Shown piece by piece: positions 54,373 to 64,000 of a DNA stretch of 64,000 nucleotides. Below the pieces are notes generated by a model. The model saw only the letters and a program-made list of their open reading frames with translations. It was not told the origin of the DNA and did not search any database. The DNA is from Lithodes maja. Its lineage: Eukaryota > Arthropoda > Malacostraca > Decapoda > Lithodidae. Location of the stretch: contig JBAKBP010004287.1 of the NCBI GenBank assembly GCA_037953745.1, forward strand, positions 62,001 through 126,000. Direction: 5' to 3'. The position numbers were made by a program, and so were the translations under genes. Numbering within the stretch: the stretch's first letter is position 1; each line of letters opens with the position of its first letter.

Positions 54373-55030
54373 TATATTTTTTTTGTTTTTCCTATATTCC
54401 AACTACTCCCTCTCGGGCATAGGCTGATAGCCTTTTACACTCTACCGCTGAACACTGTGAGGCCCGTGAGGTCTTGTTCTAGTCTAGGGAGTGAGACATG
54501 CGAAGCACCCATTCACGGCTCGAACCCAACTCCATCTCTGAAGCTGCTTCGCCCCTGCTCTTCACAGTCTCACTCCCCAGGCTCGGACCCTCACTCTCAG
54601 AACGCCACCTATTGAGCACGGTGAGGCCCGTGAGGTCTTGTTCCAGTCTAGGGAGTGAGACATGCGAAGTACCCATTCACGACTCGAACCCAACTCCATC
54701 TCTGAAGCTGCTTCCCCCCTGCGCTTTCACAGTCTCACTCCCCAGGCTCGGACCCTCACTCTCAGAATGCCACCTATTGAGCAATTAACTCACTAGGCAT
54801 TGCCTGCCTGTAGCATATTTTGAAAATGGGAATATTCACACAGTGCTATTTAATCAGGGGACAATGAGGGTATTTTGCTTTGGCATTTCGGTGTGCTGTG
54901 GTAATGCACTGAAACTAGGTACAGCACAAATTCCATCCCAATAATATCTTCCCACTGACATATTGGGATTCGAACCAGGATCCATTGGATTACCTGTCCA
55001 GTGGCAAGACCACTCTGCCACACGTCCCCT
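54373..55030 (-). mobile_element. tRNA-derived SINE, copy with internal duplication
   Basis: On the minus strand a tRNA-like head (B box GGTTCGAATCC, A-box TGGCAGAGTGG) is followed by a body matching the copy at 57,558-58,060, and ends in a poly-A tail (T-run near 54377). A block of about 140 bp (CACTGTGAGGCCCGTGAGGT to CCACCTATTGAGCA) is present twice in tandem here and once in the other copy. Confidence 0.8.
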
Positions 55031-55184
55031 ACAATTATCCGAAATACATAAATCGGTTAGTATATTATCATATTGTTATGGGTTTTTGGACTCAGAGAAT
55101 GATTATTTTTTTTTTTTTTTTTTTTTTTAAGAGACAATGAACGGAGGAAGGAAAAACACAGATAAAACAAAAAGGTCCATGTGC

Positions 55185-57253
55185 CTAAAGGCATCCTCCA
55201 TTCATAAAATGTTTGTAACAACTGGATTTAAACATTTGTAGATTGTAAGTTTGTGGAAAGCAATTCGAGGGAAGTGAATTCCAAAGAGTAGTAGCTCTGG
55301 GGATAAATGAATTCTGATAAGCAGAAGTCCTGCATTGTGGAGGAGAAAGTGTAAATTCATGGGCGCTCTCAGCTGCCCTAGTTCTACGGGGAAAGATGTG
55401 GAGAGGCGGCACAATTGAAGCAAGTTCCTCGGAACAATTGCTGTGAAAATATCTGTAGAATAATGCAAGGGATGCAACGTTTCTTCGTATGGATAATGTA
55501 GGAAGGTCCTGTGTGATTGCAGGGTTATTGATTAATCTAATAGCTTTATTTTGAATTTTGTCCAACTGCCTCAATGCAACCACTCCACTTCCACCCCACA
55601 GAGGTGAACAGTAATCCATCTGAGAACGCACATGACTTTTATATATCACGGCCAACTGCTCGTCAGTGAAGAATTCTCGAACTCTGTACAGGAGTCCCAG
55701 TTTTTTAGAGGCATTCTTAGCAATGCTTCTAACATAATGTGTCCAGCTCAAGTTAGTAGTTAATGTTACACCGAGAATGTCAATACTAGGGGAAGTGGGA
55801 ATATTTACATCATTACAAAATATATGGGGGTCAGTGAGATTCTGTCGGTTAGAAAATTGAATGTACTTGGTTTTCTGTGCATTAAAGGAAACTAGATTCT
55901 TTTGTCCCCATCCATTAATTCTAGAAAGGTCCTGGTTCAGAGAAATTGCAGTGTTTATTTTTGAATTTATAAGATCGGGTTGGGTGAAAGAATTGGTAAA
56001 TGTGAAGGAACTGTGGAGTGTTGAGTCATCTGCGTAGGAATGTATTGGATTATGAGTGGTAGATATGAGATCATTGATATGAATGAGAAACAGAATTGGG
56101 GCCAAAACTGATCCCTGGGGAACACCAGCATTTATTGAGTGAAATTGAGAATAAAGGCCATCTACCATTACACATATTTTTCTGTTATGAAGATAAGAAG
56201 AAATTAGTGGAACTAATGATGCAAGGCCGTAGTGTGACATCTTCGACAATAAGGATTGATGCCAGACTCTATCAAATGCCTTTGATATATCCAGTGCTAT
56301 TGTATGTGTTTCACCATGTTGGTCTGTAGCTTGGTTGATTTGATGCGTAAAAAGGCAAAGCATGTCTGCAGTTGATCGACATCGTCTAAAACCATATTGC
56401 CTATCACTGATTAATTTATTATTCTCAAGATGCTTAATTATGTGATTATTTAATATAATTTCAAAGACTTTACCAAGAGTGGAAGTTATAGCTATTGGTC
56501 TGTAGTTTGATGGATCTGAAGAAGCACCTTTTTTAGGAACTGGATGGATGTTTGCTTCTTTCCAGGGTACTGGGAAGCATGAGGTATGAGTACACTGACG
56601 GAAATGTTTTGCCAATACATGAGCGAGCACCAAGGAGCAATTCTTAAGTACTATTGGAGGAATTTCATCTGGACCAGGAGCCTTATCTACCGAGAGATTC
56701 TGCAAAATAGTTTTGACATGTCTGGTGTGGATCTTAAGTGAGGGAATTTCAGGCGAATTAAAATTAAGTACAGGGACATCTTGATTTATTTCATCTAAGG
56801 TTGAGTTGGTGGAGAAAATATCCGCAAGAAGGTTAGCTTTACCTCGTGGGTCACTTACAAGATTGCCAGTCGGAGATTTTAATGGTGGAATGGATGAAGC
56901 AGTAGTGAAGTTGGATTTAAATGAGTTAAGAGTAGACCAAAATATTTTGTTATCATTTGGATTATTTAGAAGTTTATTTGCCTGCTTGTGGAGAAAGTTT
57001 GATTTAGTTAGGTTTAATACAGTTTTGGCATGATTTCTGATATTTCTAAAGTAATTAAAGGCTTCATGTGTTTTTGATCTTGTGTATGCATTGTAGGCTA
57101 TTGCTTTTTGTTCAGTTACTCTAGCACAATTATGGTCAAACCATTTAGGTGAATTAGATCTTTTACTGTACTTTTGATGAGGAATAAAAGTTTCCATTCC
57201 AATTTTTACAAAATCTTGTATGTGGCTCAAGGTGGAGTGTGCATCATTAGCCT
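55185..57253 (-). pseudogene. LINE reverse transcriptase (ORF2 part)
   Basis: About 690 codons with the RT series: KAPGPDEIPP, YRPIAITSTLGKVFE, QYGFRRCRSTAD, LDISKAFDRVWH, AGVPQGSVLAPILF, YADDSTL. A C-terminal segment has MDYCSPLWGG and LDKIQNKAIRLI. The frame is intact but has lost its N-terminal endonuclease by insertion, so this copy is not mobile. The MSHIQDF start is not natural; coding continues to 57253. Confidence 0.9.
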
Positions 57254-58257
57254 AACAAGTGCGCATGGGGGTAATTGAAAACGTCCCCCTGTGCTGACGT
57301 ATTTGAGGTGTTTCCGTCACTAAAATATTCATTGTACCATTAATAGCATTAATAATTATCCATATGCGCCTATTATGGGTTGATTATAAAGGTATTAACC
57401 TGAAACAACAATAAAACGAGTGAAAACAGCGTTTGGATGGTCAAAATCGGAGATATAGCCCGCGAGTTGTATAATGTATGGGTGAGGCAATCTGCTTTCC
57501 CGCCAATTTCCCCCAAGGCCACTGAGACACAGTCGATCGATACTCTCTCTCTCTCTCTTTTTTTTTTTTTTTTTTTTTTCTATATTCCAACTACTCCCTC
57601 TCGGGCATAGGCTGAGAGCCTGTACATTCCACCGCCCAACACGGTGAAGCCCGTGAGGTCTTGTTCCAGTCTGGGGAGTGAGACATGCGAAGCATCCATC
57701 ATGGCTCGAAGCAGCTCCATCTCTGAAGCGGCCGGTTGCTTCGCCCAAGCGCTTCACCGTCCCACCCTCCAGACTCAGACCCTCACTCTCAGAACGCCAC
57801 CTATTGAGCAGTGAACTCACTAGGCATTGTCCCCCTGTAACATATTTTGAATATGGGAATATTCATACAGTGTTATTTAATCAGGGAACAACGAGGGTAT
57901 TTTTTTGGCATTTCGGTGGGCTTTGTGGTAATGCACTGATACTAGGTACAGCACAAATTCAATCCCAATAATATCTTCCCATTGACATATCGGGATTTGA
58001 ACCCGGGTCCATTGGATTACCAATCCAGTGGCATGACCACTCCACCACACCTCCCCTGCCATCAGCACTTGCACTCTTGCACTCGCTTGCCATCAGTGAT
58101 GACAACACCCTGCTTGCAACTCGCTAATGTTAGCACGAAAATATACCTCAGAATAAGGGAATAATAGGGAAAATAGGTGATAACTGAAGGAGAGGAGGAA
58201 AGTGGGGAAGGAGGGGAGGTAGAGGACTGAGATTTTGCATGGCCCAGGGGCCAAACA

Positions 58258-58300
<43 letters not shown>
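57254..58300. repeat. Repeat X, second copy, inserted in the LINE and split by a SINE
   Basis: 57290-57550 and 58061-58250 correspond to the repeat at about 35,600-35,960 near the viral edge (shared GGGAAAATAGGTGATAA and the preceding segment). The SINE at 57558-58060 separates the two parts. A long T-run (58261-58302) ends the insertion. Confidence 0.65.
57558..58060 (-). mobile_element. tRNA-derived SINE, full copy
   Basis: Minus strand: head with A-box-like GTGGTGGAGTGG and B box GGTTCAAATCC near 57990-58055, a body of about 400 bp, and a T-run at 57558-57579 as its poly-A tail. The anticodon-arm-like stem is recognisable but the molecule is not a functional tRNA. Confidence 0.8.
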
Positions 58301-58301
<1 letters not shown>

Positions 58302-58326
58302 CGATGTCAAAAGTTGATTTTTTATT

Positions 58327-58766
58327 TTACTTACTCTCAAGAGTCTTCCCGCAGTCCGCCGGGGGAACTCTTAAGAGTCTCCCCGCAGCTCCCGGGTTAG
58401 AAAAGAAAGAGGTCCAGGGAATATCAATAAAGAAACCTTGAAGACCCTCCCAGTCTGCCCTATCGTAATGCCATTTAGTCACCAAAACAGGTTCAGAGTG
58501 GGAAGGTGTGGTAGGTGATAGACAGGTGGCCTGTATCAGACAGTGATCAGAAGATCCAAGCGGGGACCTCACTGTAACATCATAATTTTCTGAATTGGTT
58601 GTTAAAAATAAGTCCAGTAGGTGGGAATTATGATTAGGATTATCTGGTACACGGGTGGGTTGGTTGACTAGTTGAGTGAGATTAAATGAGTCTGCAAATA
58701 GCTCACATTCAAGACCAGCATCATCAGTCCTGGCTGAATGAGTCCTTGATCTTTTACCACCATTTT
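58327..58766 (-). pseudogene. LINE endonuclease C-terminal fragment
   Basis: SPLGSSDHCLI is the last conserved motif of the APE-type endonuclease; the following sequence (VTKWHYDRADWEGLQGFF) is the usual linker to the reverse transcriptase. The upstream part of the endonuclease is missing at about 58766, where the TIR element resumes. Confidence 0.8.
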
Positions 58767-59352
58767 AATGATGGACAAGTATTATGAATTATTTTCATAG
58801 GGCAAATAATAACAAACGATTGTTTTGTTCCATGTCCGAAGTTAGCATGTTTTTTTTTGTGTTAAACACAATCGGTTTTTAAACACAATCGATAGTGTTG
58901 TAGCTAGAGCGTTATACAAGTGTAACAAATTTCCTTCGGTGGATGTTGTCTCTGGTAATGTTACTACAAAATTATATCAGTCACAACATCATTCATACAA
59001 ACAAATTTCTTCAGGGTGATAGAAGTTTGGCAGGGTAGCGAAAAATGTAGGCTACATATTTTCGTCATATATATAATATGTTTTTAGTGTACATATACTT
59101 ATGTCAGTTCCCTAGGATTTCTACATGCTCTTCCTTTGCCATTTATCTAAACGGACCCCACAAAAAAAATAAAAAATAAAATTTGTTTCCATTATATAAT
59201 GACAATGTCTAATTACTATTATCGCCGATGTCCGAAGTTATCACCGCAGTCCGAAGTTACCCCAGTTTACGATATTCGATTATTGTAATTCCTGATTGTT
59301 TACATGTTCTAGAAAAATATCCATTTTAGCTCTGCAACAAATCTTTTAACCA

Positions 59353-60013
59353 ACCCTTTAGCGGGCAAATGATCTTATGGGGATATTTGCGGTATGCCCG
59401 GTGAAACTATCCCCGACGGTGCTATACCATCCAGGAGGAGGAGGTCGATTGACAACCCTTTAGCGGGCGGGAACCTATCCTCCCCAGGGTTAATGGCCGC
59501 TTCGGGGTTATTATACAGTATACTGCCCTTTTTTGTTATTCAGAGCCGTACTACTCACTCACTCACACCTCCATCACATGTGCGCACTGTGGTGGTATAA
59601 TTTTTTTTACAATAAACTGTATTTAACCAGAAAATTTGTTTCATTTCCCACCTTGACTCAAATGCAAGCTCTCTTTACGTAAACTCTCAGAAAATTATTT
59701 TTCGAGAAAATATTATTTTGGTCAAGTCAATCTTACTTAGCTATTACATCTTATGTCTTGGCTTGTGTAAAATCTCAGAAAATATAGGGTTGCAGACACA
59801 TTACAAAGAGGAGTCAAGGTGGAAAAGAAACGCGTTTTCTGGTTTAAAAAGTTTATTGTAAAAAAAATCATACCACACCATGCACACACACACTTGACGG
59901 AGGTGTGAGTGAGTGAGTAGTACGGCTCTAAATAAAAAAAAAGGGTGGTCGTATCGGCTAAAAAAAACTTATTGATCCTTACTTACCACATTTGGATCCG
60001 CTAAAGGGTTAAC
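59353..60013. mobile_element. Palindromic MITE-like element, copy 2
   Basis: Same family as the 51181 element. The left end motif ACCCTTTAGCGGGC occurs twice (59353 and 59455). The right end CCGCTAAAGGGTTAA is at 59998-60012. Inverted arms are present at about 59545-59645 and 59830-59935. Confidence 0.65.
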
Positions 60014-60596
60014 AAAAAATAAAGAGACAAAAACCTTGCCTACTATCCCTATCTATCTATCGTAGCGTTTATCTTGTTTGTCCGGAAGTGATGGCGGGTA
60101 AGCCATGAGCCAGAGCCACACACACACACATCATCATCATCATCTGTGTGCCTCACTATACTGCCTTAGTTAGTGGTGTGTCTCCTTCGCATCTAGTAAC
60201 GCGCCGCCACCGCCGCCGCCCCCACAACCTCATTCATACCCAACTCAGGTTCGAATCCGGGAAGATCACCCGCTTTCATTAATTTCATTGGGAGGTCCCG
60301 GATGAAAGAACATTGCCTTTGTTAGTTAAATAAATATATTAGATTATTATATCTTTAACTATTTGCAGGATATGTGTAAAAACTATGTATGCATACTGTA
60401 TAATGATTACTCCCCTCATGTTCTATAATAACCAACCAGAATTGACAGAATTAATATAAACACTATATGAGGAGCACTTTATTGATAATATTTTACAGAT
60501 AGTGACCTAAAGAAGTTATCTGCGAAACGTTGCCAATATAGTGCACCTCCTCAAATATGGTGTTTATATTCATTCTATTACCATGCAGGAAACATC
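60014..60596. other. Spacer upstream of copy 3
   Basis: The same spacer modules as before copy 2: (TATC)n near 60046, a CA tract, the TGCCTCACTATACTGCC block, the SINE B-box segment near 60248, and the CTGAAGAAGTTATCTGCG-like motif near 60510 (AAAGAAGTTATC). No gene. Confidence 0.5.
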
Positions 60597-61604
60597 ATGA
60601 TGACTGGCAGAGACTACCTGTGTTTGTGTTCTGGAGGTGGGATTCCTAAGCAGGCCTTGGTCCTGCAACTGACCCTGCTGGTTCTGGTGGTTCCGTGTGC
60701 TGGCCAGGCGTGTCCCATCCTCTTATATAGGGACAGTCTCGAAGCCCCACTACCGCTGCCAATCACTGTGCAGTTGATGCACACATCTAACCCAAATTGG
60801 ACGACCTATTGGGAGCTGTTGACGGCGGAGGGCGAGCCAGCTGCCTGTTTGGTTATGGAGAATTCTGACACCAACAACACCATCCGTTCGGCTGGTGTCG
60901 GCTGTCTCAATGTCACCAGCTGGGAACACGTGGCTGTCCGGCCTCCATTTTTTGTCGGGGGGGGGGTACAATATCTTCACTTTCTTTTTGACAGCTGCTA
61001 ACAACAGCTTCACTGTCCAGCTGAATCAAAAGGAGGCTGGCGAACTGACCCAAGAAACCAATTTTCGAGTAACTGTGGTAGACCGGGTGAACATGACCTA
61101 TGGGGACCACAGATTAGGTTCCCCAACCTTGAGGTCATGGATGATGGGTGCCTAGCTCTGACAGAGTGTGACAATGGGTGGAGCTACCTCAGCCTGGCGC
61201 CCTCTGATCTCATCAGACTCTCCCCGGAAGCCGGAAGTGAGGAAATTACAGTCGCAGTGACGCTCTCCGACTGTTTCCCCTACGACTATTATGCCATATA
61301 CAGCACACATGGAACCCGAGAGGTACTTCACCTAATCGTAACTTACTCCCGAGGTGATCGCTACCACACTCTCACGGCCGATCTTAACTCCACCACCATT
61401 CTCTCCATCACGAGGGCACACCACGAACGGGAGGACTGCTCCGGGTATTGGTACTTGTTGGGTGTCAAGGGTGCGAGGGTCATTCCTAATTATGTTTCTA
61501 GTAAAGCTGGTATTACGGGTAATTCGTTTTCCGCTATTCTGCTCTCATCCCCAATTAGCATACTAAGTTCTATTTTTATAACTAGTGTTATTCGATTATT
61601 GTAA
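60597..61604 (+). pseudogene. Secreted protein gene, copy 3, two frame changes
   Basis: Starts MMTGRDYLCLCSGGGIPKQ with the signal region. The frame is lost at a G-run near 60957-60966 and returns to the original frame between about 61090 and 61137, so the two changes compensate. The C-terminal part (SPEAGSEEITVAVTL, DCSGYWYLLG, hydrophobic tail) is intact to TAA at 61604. It could be a young pseudogene or a sequence with homopolymer errors. Confidence 0.8.
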
Positions 61605-61670
61605 TTCTTGATTGTTTACATGTTCTAGAAAATTATCCATTTTAGCTCTGCAACAAATCTTTTAACCAAC

Positions 61671-62523
61671 CCTTTAGCGGGCAAATGACGTTATGGGGAT
61701 ATTTGCAGTATGCCCGGTACCGGTGAAACTACCCCCGACGGTGCTATACCATCCAGGAGGAGGAGGCCGATTGACAACCCTTTACCAGGGCGGTCACCGA
61801 TCTTCCCCAGGGTTAATGGCCGCTTCGGGGTTATTATACAGTATACGGCCCTTTTTTTTTATTTAGAGCCGTACTACTCACTCACACCTCCATCACATGT
61901 GTGCACTGTGTGGTATAATTTTGTTTACAATAAACTGTATTTAACCAGAAAATTCGTTTCATTTCCCAAAGGGCTTTAATTCCCATTTTGTGTGTCTCTA
62001 CTATACAAGAAGACCAGTCAATTCCACTTTGTGTGAAATCTCGGAAAATTATTTTTCGAGAAAATATTATTTTGGTCAAGTCAATCTTACTTAGTTAGCT
62101 AGCCTAGTTTTTAGAAGTCAATCTTACTTAGTTAGCTAGCCTAGTTTTTAGGAGGGATTTAAAAGCCCCGTTGTTTGGTGGTCTACATCTCATCATGTCT
62201 TGGCTAGCCTAGTTTTTAGGGGTTTTAAATCCCGTTTTTTTGTATCTGTACTATACAAGAAGACCAGTCAGTTCCACTTTGTGTGTAATCTCAGAAAATA
62301 TATAGGGTTGCAGACACATTACAAAGAGGAGTCAAGGTGGAAAAGAAACGCGTTTTCTGGTTAAAAAAGTTTATTGTAAAAAAAATCATACCACACCATG
62401 CACGTGACGGAGGTGTGAGTGAGTGAGTAGTACGGATCTAAATAAAAAAAAAGGTGGTCGAAGTGGCCAAACAATACTTATTGATCCATACTTACCACAT
62501 TCGGATCCGTTAAAAGGTTAAAC
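61671..62523. mobile_element. Palindromic MITE-like element, copy 3
   Basis: Left ends at 61671 and 61777 (ACCCTTTA), right end near 62507-62523 (degenerate CCGTTAAAAGGTTAA). Inverted arms at about 61865-61965 and 62340-62445. The TTAGCTAGCCTAGTTTTTAG unit occurs three times in the middle. Confidence 0.6.
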
Positions 62524-62962
62524 CAAAATAAAAGAGACAAAAACCTTGCCTACTATCCCTCTATCTATCTATCGTAGTAACGTTTATCTTGTTTGTCCAG
62601 AAGTGATGGCGGGTAAGCCATGAGCCATACACACATCATTATCAACATATCTTGGTGTGCCTCACTATATATACTGCCTTACTTAGTGGTGTGTCTCCTT
62701 CGCATCTAGTAACGCGCGGCGCCGCCACCGCCACAACCTCATTCATACCATATCTGGTATAACTCAGGTTCGAATTCGGGGAAGATCACCCACTTTCATT
62801 AATTTCATTGGGAGGTCACGGACGAAAGAACATTGCCTGTTTGGTTAAATAAATATATTAGATAATTATATCTTTAACTATTTTTTAGTCAATATAGTGC
62901 TCCTCCTCAAATATGGTGTTTATATTCATTCTATAACCATGCTGTAATTTACAGGAAACATC
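62524..62962. other. Spacer upstream of copy 4
   Basis: Has the TATC tract, the TGCCTCACTATA block and the SINE B-box segment near 62766. The ATG of copy 4 is preceded by an insertion-like CTGTAATTTACAG before the GAAACATC motif; this would itself serve as a splice acceptor (TTTACAG|G). Confidence 0.45.
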
Positions 62963-63955
62963 ATGATGACCGGCAGAGACCACCTGTGTTTGTGTTCTGG
63001 AGGTGGGATTCCTAAGCAGTCCTTGGTCCTGCTACTGACCCTGCTGGTTCCGTATGCTGGCCAGGCGTGTCCCATCTTCTTATCAAGGGTCAGTCTCATA
63101 GCCCCATTTCCGCTACCAATCACTGTGCAGTTGATACCTCTGAGATATAACCCAAGGTGGACGGCCTATTTGGAGCTGTTGACGGCGGTGGGTGAGCCAG
63201 CTGCCTGTTTGGTCATGGATAATTCTGTCATCAACAACACCATCCATTCAGCTGGTGTCAGATGTCTCAATGTCACCAGCTGGGAACACGCGGCTGTCTG
63301 GCCTCCATTTGTACGAGAGAAGTGGTACAATTTCTTCACTTTCTTTCTGGCCGCTTCTAGCAACAGCTTCACTGTCCAGCTGAATCAAATGGAGGCTGGT
63401 GAACTAACCCAAGAAACCATTTCGCGAGTAACTGTGGTAAACCCGGTGAACATCACCTCTGGGGAACCAAAGATTAGCTTCCCCAACCTTGAGGTTGATG
63501 ATGGGTGCCTAGCTCTGACAGAGTGTGACAGTGGGTGGAGCCACCTCAGCCTGGCGCCCTCTGATCTCATCCGACTCTCCCCGGAAGTCGTTGAGGAAAT
63601 TGTAGTCACAGTGACGCTCTCCACCTGTTTCCCCAACCATAATTATGACATATACAGAACGCATGGAACCCGAGAGGAACTTCACTTCAACGTTACTTAC
63701 TCCCGAGGTGATCGCTACCACACTCTCACGGCCGATCTTAACTCCAACACCATTCTCTCCATCACGAGGGTACACCGCGGAAAGGACTGCTCTGGGGATT
63801 GGTACTTGTTGGGTGTCAAGGGTGCGAGGGTCATTCCTAATTGTGTTTCTAGTAAAGCTGGTATTACGGGTAATTCGCTTTCCGCTATTCTGCTCTCATC
63901 CCCAATTAGCATACTAAGTTCAATTTTTATAACTAGTGTTATTCCATTATTGTAA
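62963..63955 (+). CDS. Secreted, probably GPI-anchored protein, intact copy 4 (330 aa)
   Basis: Single open frame. Residues 19-34 form a signal-peptide core (SLVLLLTLLVPYAGQA) with cleavage likely before Cys36. The mature part has several Cys, N-glycosylation sequons (NNT, NVT, NIT, NVT) and beta-rich blocks such as FTVQLNQMEAGEL and YDIYRTHGTREELHFNV. The last about 25 residues (SAILLSSPISILSSIFITS) are hydrophobic and end the protein, as in GPI signals or a tail anchor. A lectin-like beta sandwich is possible from the FTVQLN block but not established. It is the only unbroken one of four tandem copies in the same orientation. A CAG acceptor-like site before the ATG suggests an upstream exon. 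Confidence 0.8.
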   Translation: MMTGRDHLCLCSGGGIPKQSLVLLLTLLVPYAGQACPIFLSRVSLIAPFPLPITVQLIPLRYNPRWTAYLELLTAVGEPAACLVMDNSVINNTIHSAGVRCLNVTSWEHAAVWPPFVREKWYNFFTFFLAASSNSFTVQLNQMEAGELTQETISRVTVVNPVNITSGEPKISFPNLEVDDGCLALTECDSGWSHLSLAPSDLIRLSPEVVEEIVVTVTLSTCFPNHNYDIYRTHGTREELHFNVTYSRGDRYHTLTADLNSNTILSITRVHRGKDCSGDWYLLGVKGARVIPNCVSSKAGITGNSLSAILLSSPISILSSIFITSVIPLL

Positions 63956-64000
63956 TTCCTGATTGTTTACATGTTCTAGCTAGAAAATTATCTATTTTAG

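Larger units (their letters stand above)
55107..58766 (-). mobile_element. LINE retrotransposon, 5' truncated and interrupted
   Basis: A T-run (55107-55129) is the poly-A tail on the minus strand. The ORF2 body (55185-57253) encodes reverse transcriptase and C-terminal domain. The endonuclease end lies at about 58327-58766, beyond an insertion of repeat X. It belongs to the APE-type LINEs, of the CR1/Jockey group in general style. Confidence 0.85.
53640..59272. mobile_element. TA-flanked inverted-repeat DNA element with nested insertions
   Basis: Left end CGTAAATTGGGGTAACTTCG and right end (reverse complement CGTAAACTGGGGTAACTTCG) form TIRs of about 23 bp. TA lies on both sides (53638-53639 and 59273-59274), and the empty site is visible in copy 3 as a single TA near 61590. 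AACTTCGGAC repeats internally near each end. No transposase is seen, so it is probably a non-autonomous Tc1/mariner-superfamily or similar element. Its own sequence is 53640-54372 and about 58767-59272; the rest is inserted material. Confidence 0.8.

Noticed and set aside
54960..55030. tRNA gene on the minus strand
   Set aside because: It is the head of a SINE; the same body and poly-A tail follow at a second locus.

Overview
The window reads as an invertebrate, most likely decapod crustacean, chromosome segment with two halves. Positions 1 to about 35,500 are a compact, AT-rich block of large-dsDNA-virus genes. They include an inhibitor of apoptosis (IAP), a superfamily 1 helicase, a Y-box cold-shock fusion, two von Willebrand factor A (vWA) proteins, paired single-span membrane proteins, and two giant proteins of about 1,440 and 1,718 codons. 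The gene kit, AT richness and surrounding decapod-style transposons best fit an endogenous nimavirus-like element (the white spot syndrome virus lineage). This assignment is inference from architecture; no database search was possible. Many of its genes carry stop codons or frameshifts, so the copy is decaying, although the helicase, Y-box gene and the 1,718-codon gene are still open.

Inside the viral block, left to right: a 5'-partial IAP; small unknown genes; two tandem paralogous membrane-anchored proteins, both frameshifted; a VIT-vWA gene with two in-frame TGA codons; a broken acidic gene; an unknown 295-codon gene; a repeat field with palindromes and tandem repeats (10,646-11,570), resembling a viral homologous region; a scrambled short copy (11,570-13,995) of the unit that follows at 14,040-19,080; that unit itself, with a minus-strand vWA gene with one intron and a plus-strand unknown protein; then the Y-box gene, an unknown gene, the helicase, small membrane proteins and the two giant genes.

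From 35,500 the sequence is host repeat DNA: a repeat found again at 57,254-58,260, a possible coding remnant, a 5'-truncated piggyBac transposase, and a palindromic satellite of about 200 bp units. The satellite is split by a 9.35 kb minus-strand Ty3/gypsy LTR retrotransposon whose integrase lies upstream of reverse transcriptase (Gmr1-like order). Its LTRs are both 1,793 bp and about 1% diverged.

From 50,600 to the end lies a tandem array of four copies of a secreted, probably GPI-anchored protein gene. Only the last (62,963-63,955) is intact. Copies are separated by palindromic MITE-like elements. The second copy is cut near its 3' end by a TA-flanked inverted-repeat element, which itself contains a LINE, and the LINE contains another repeat carrying a SINE.
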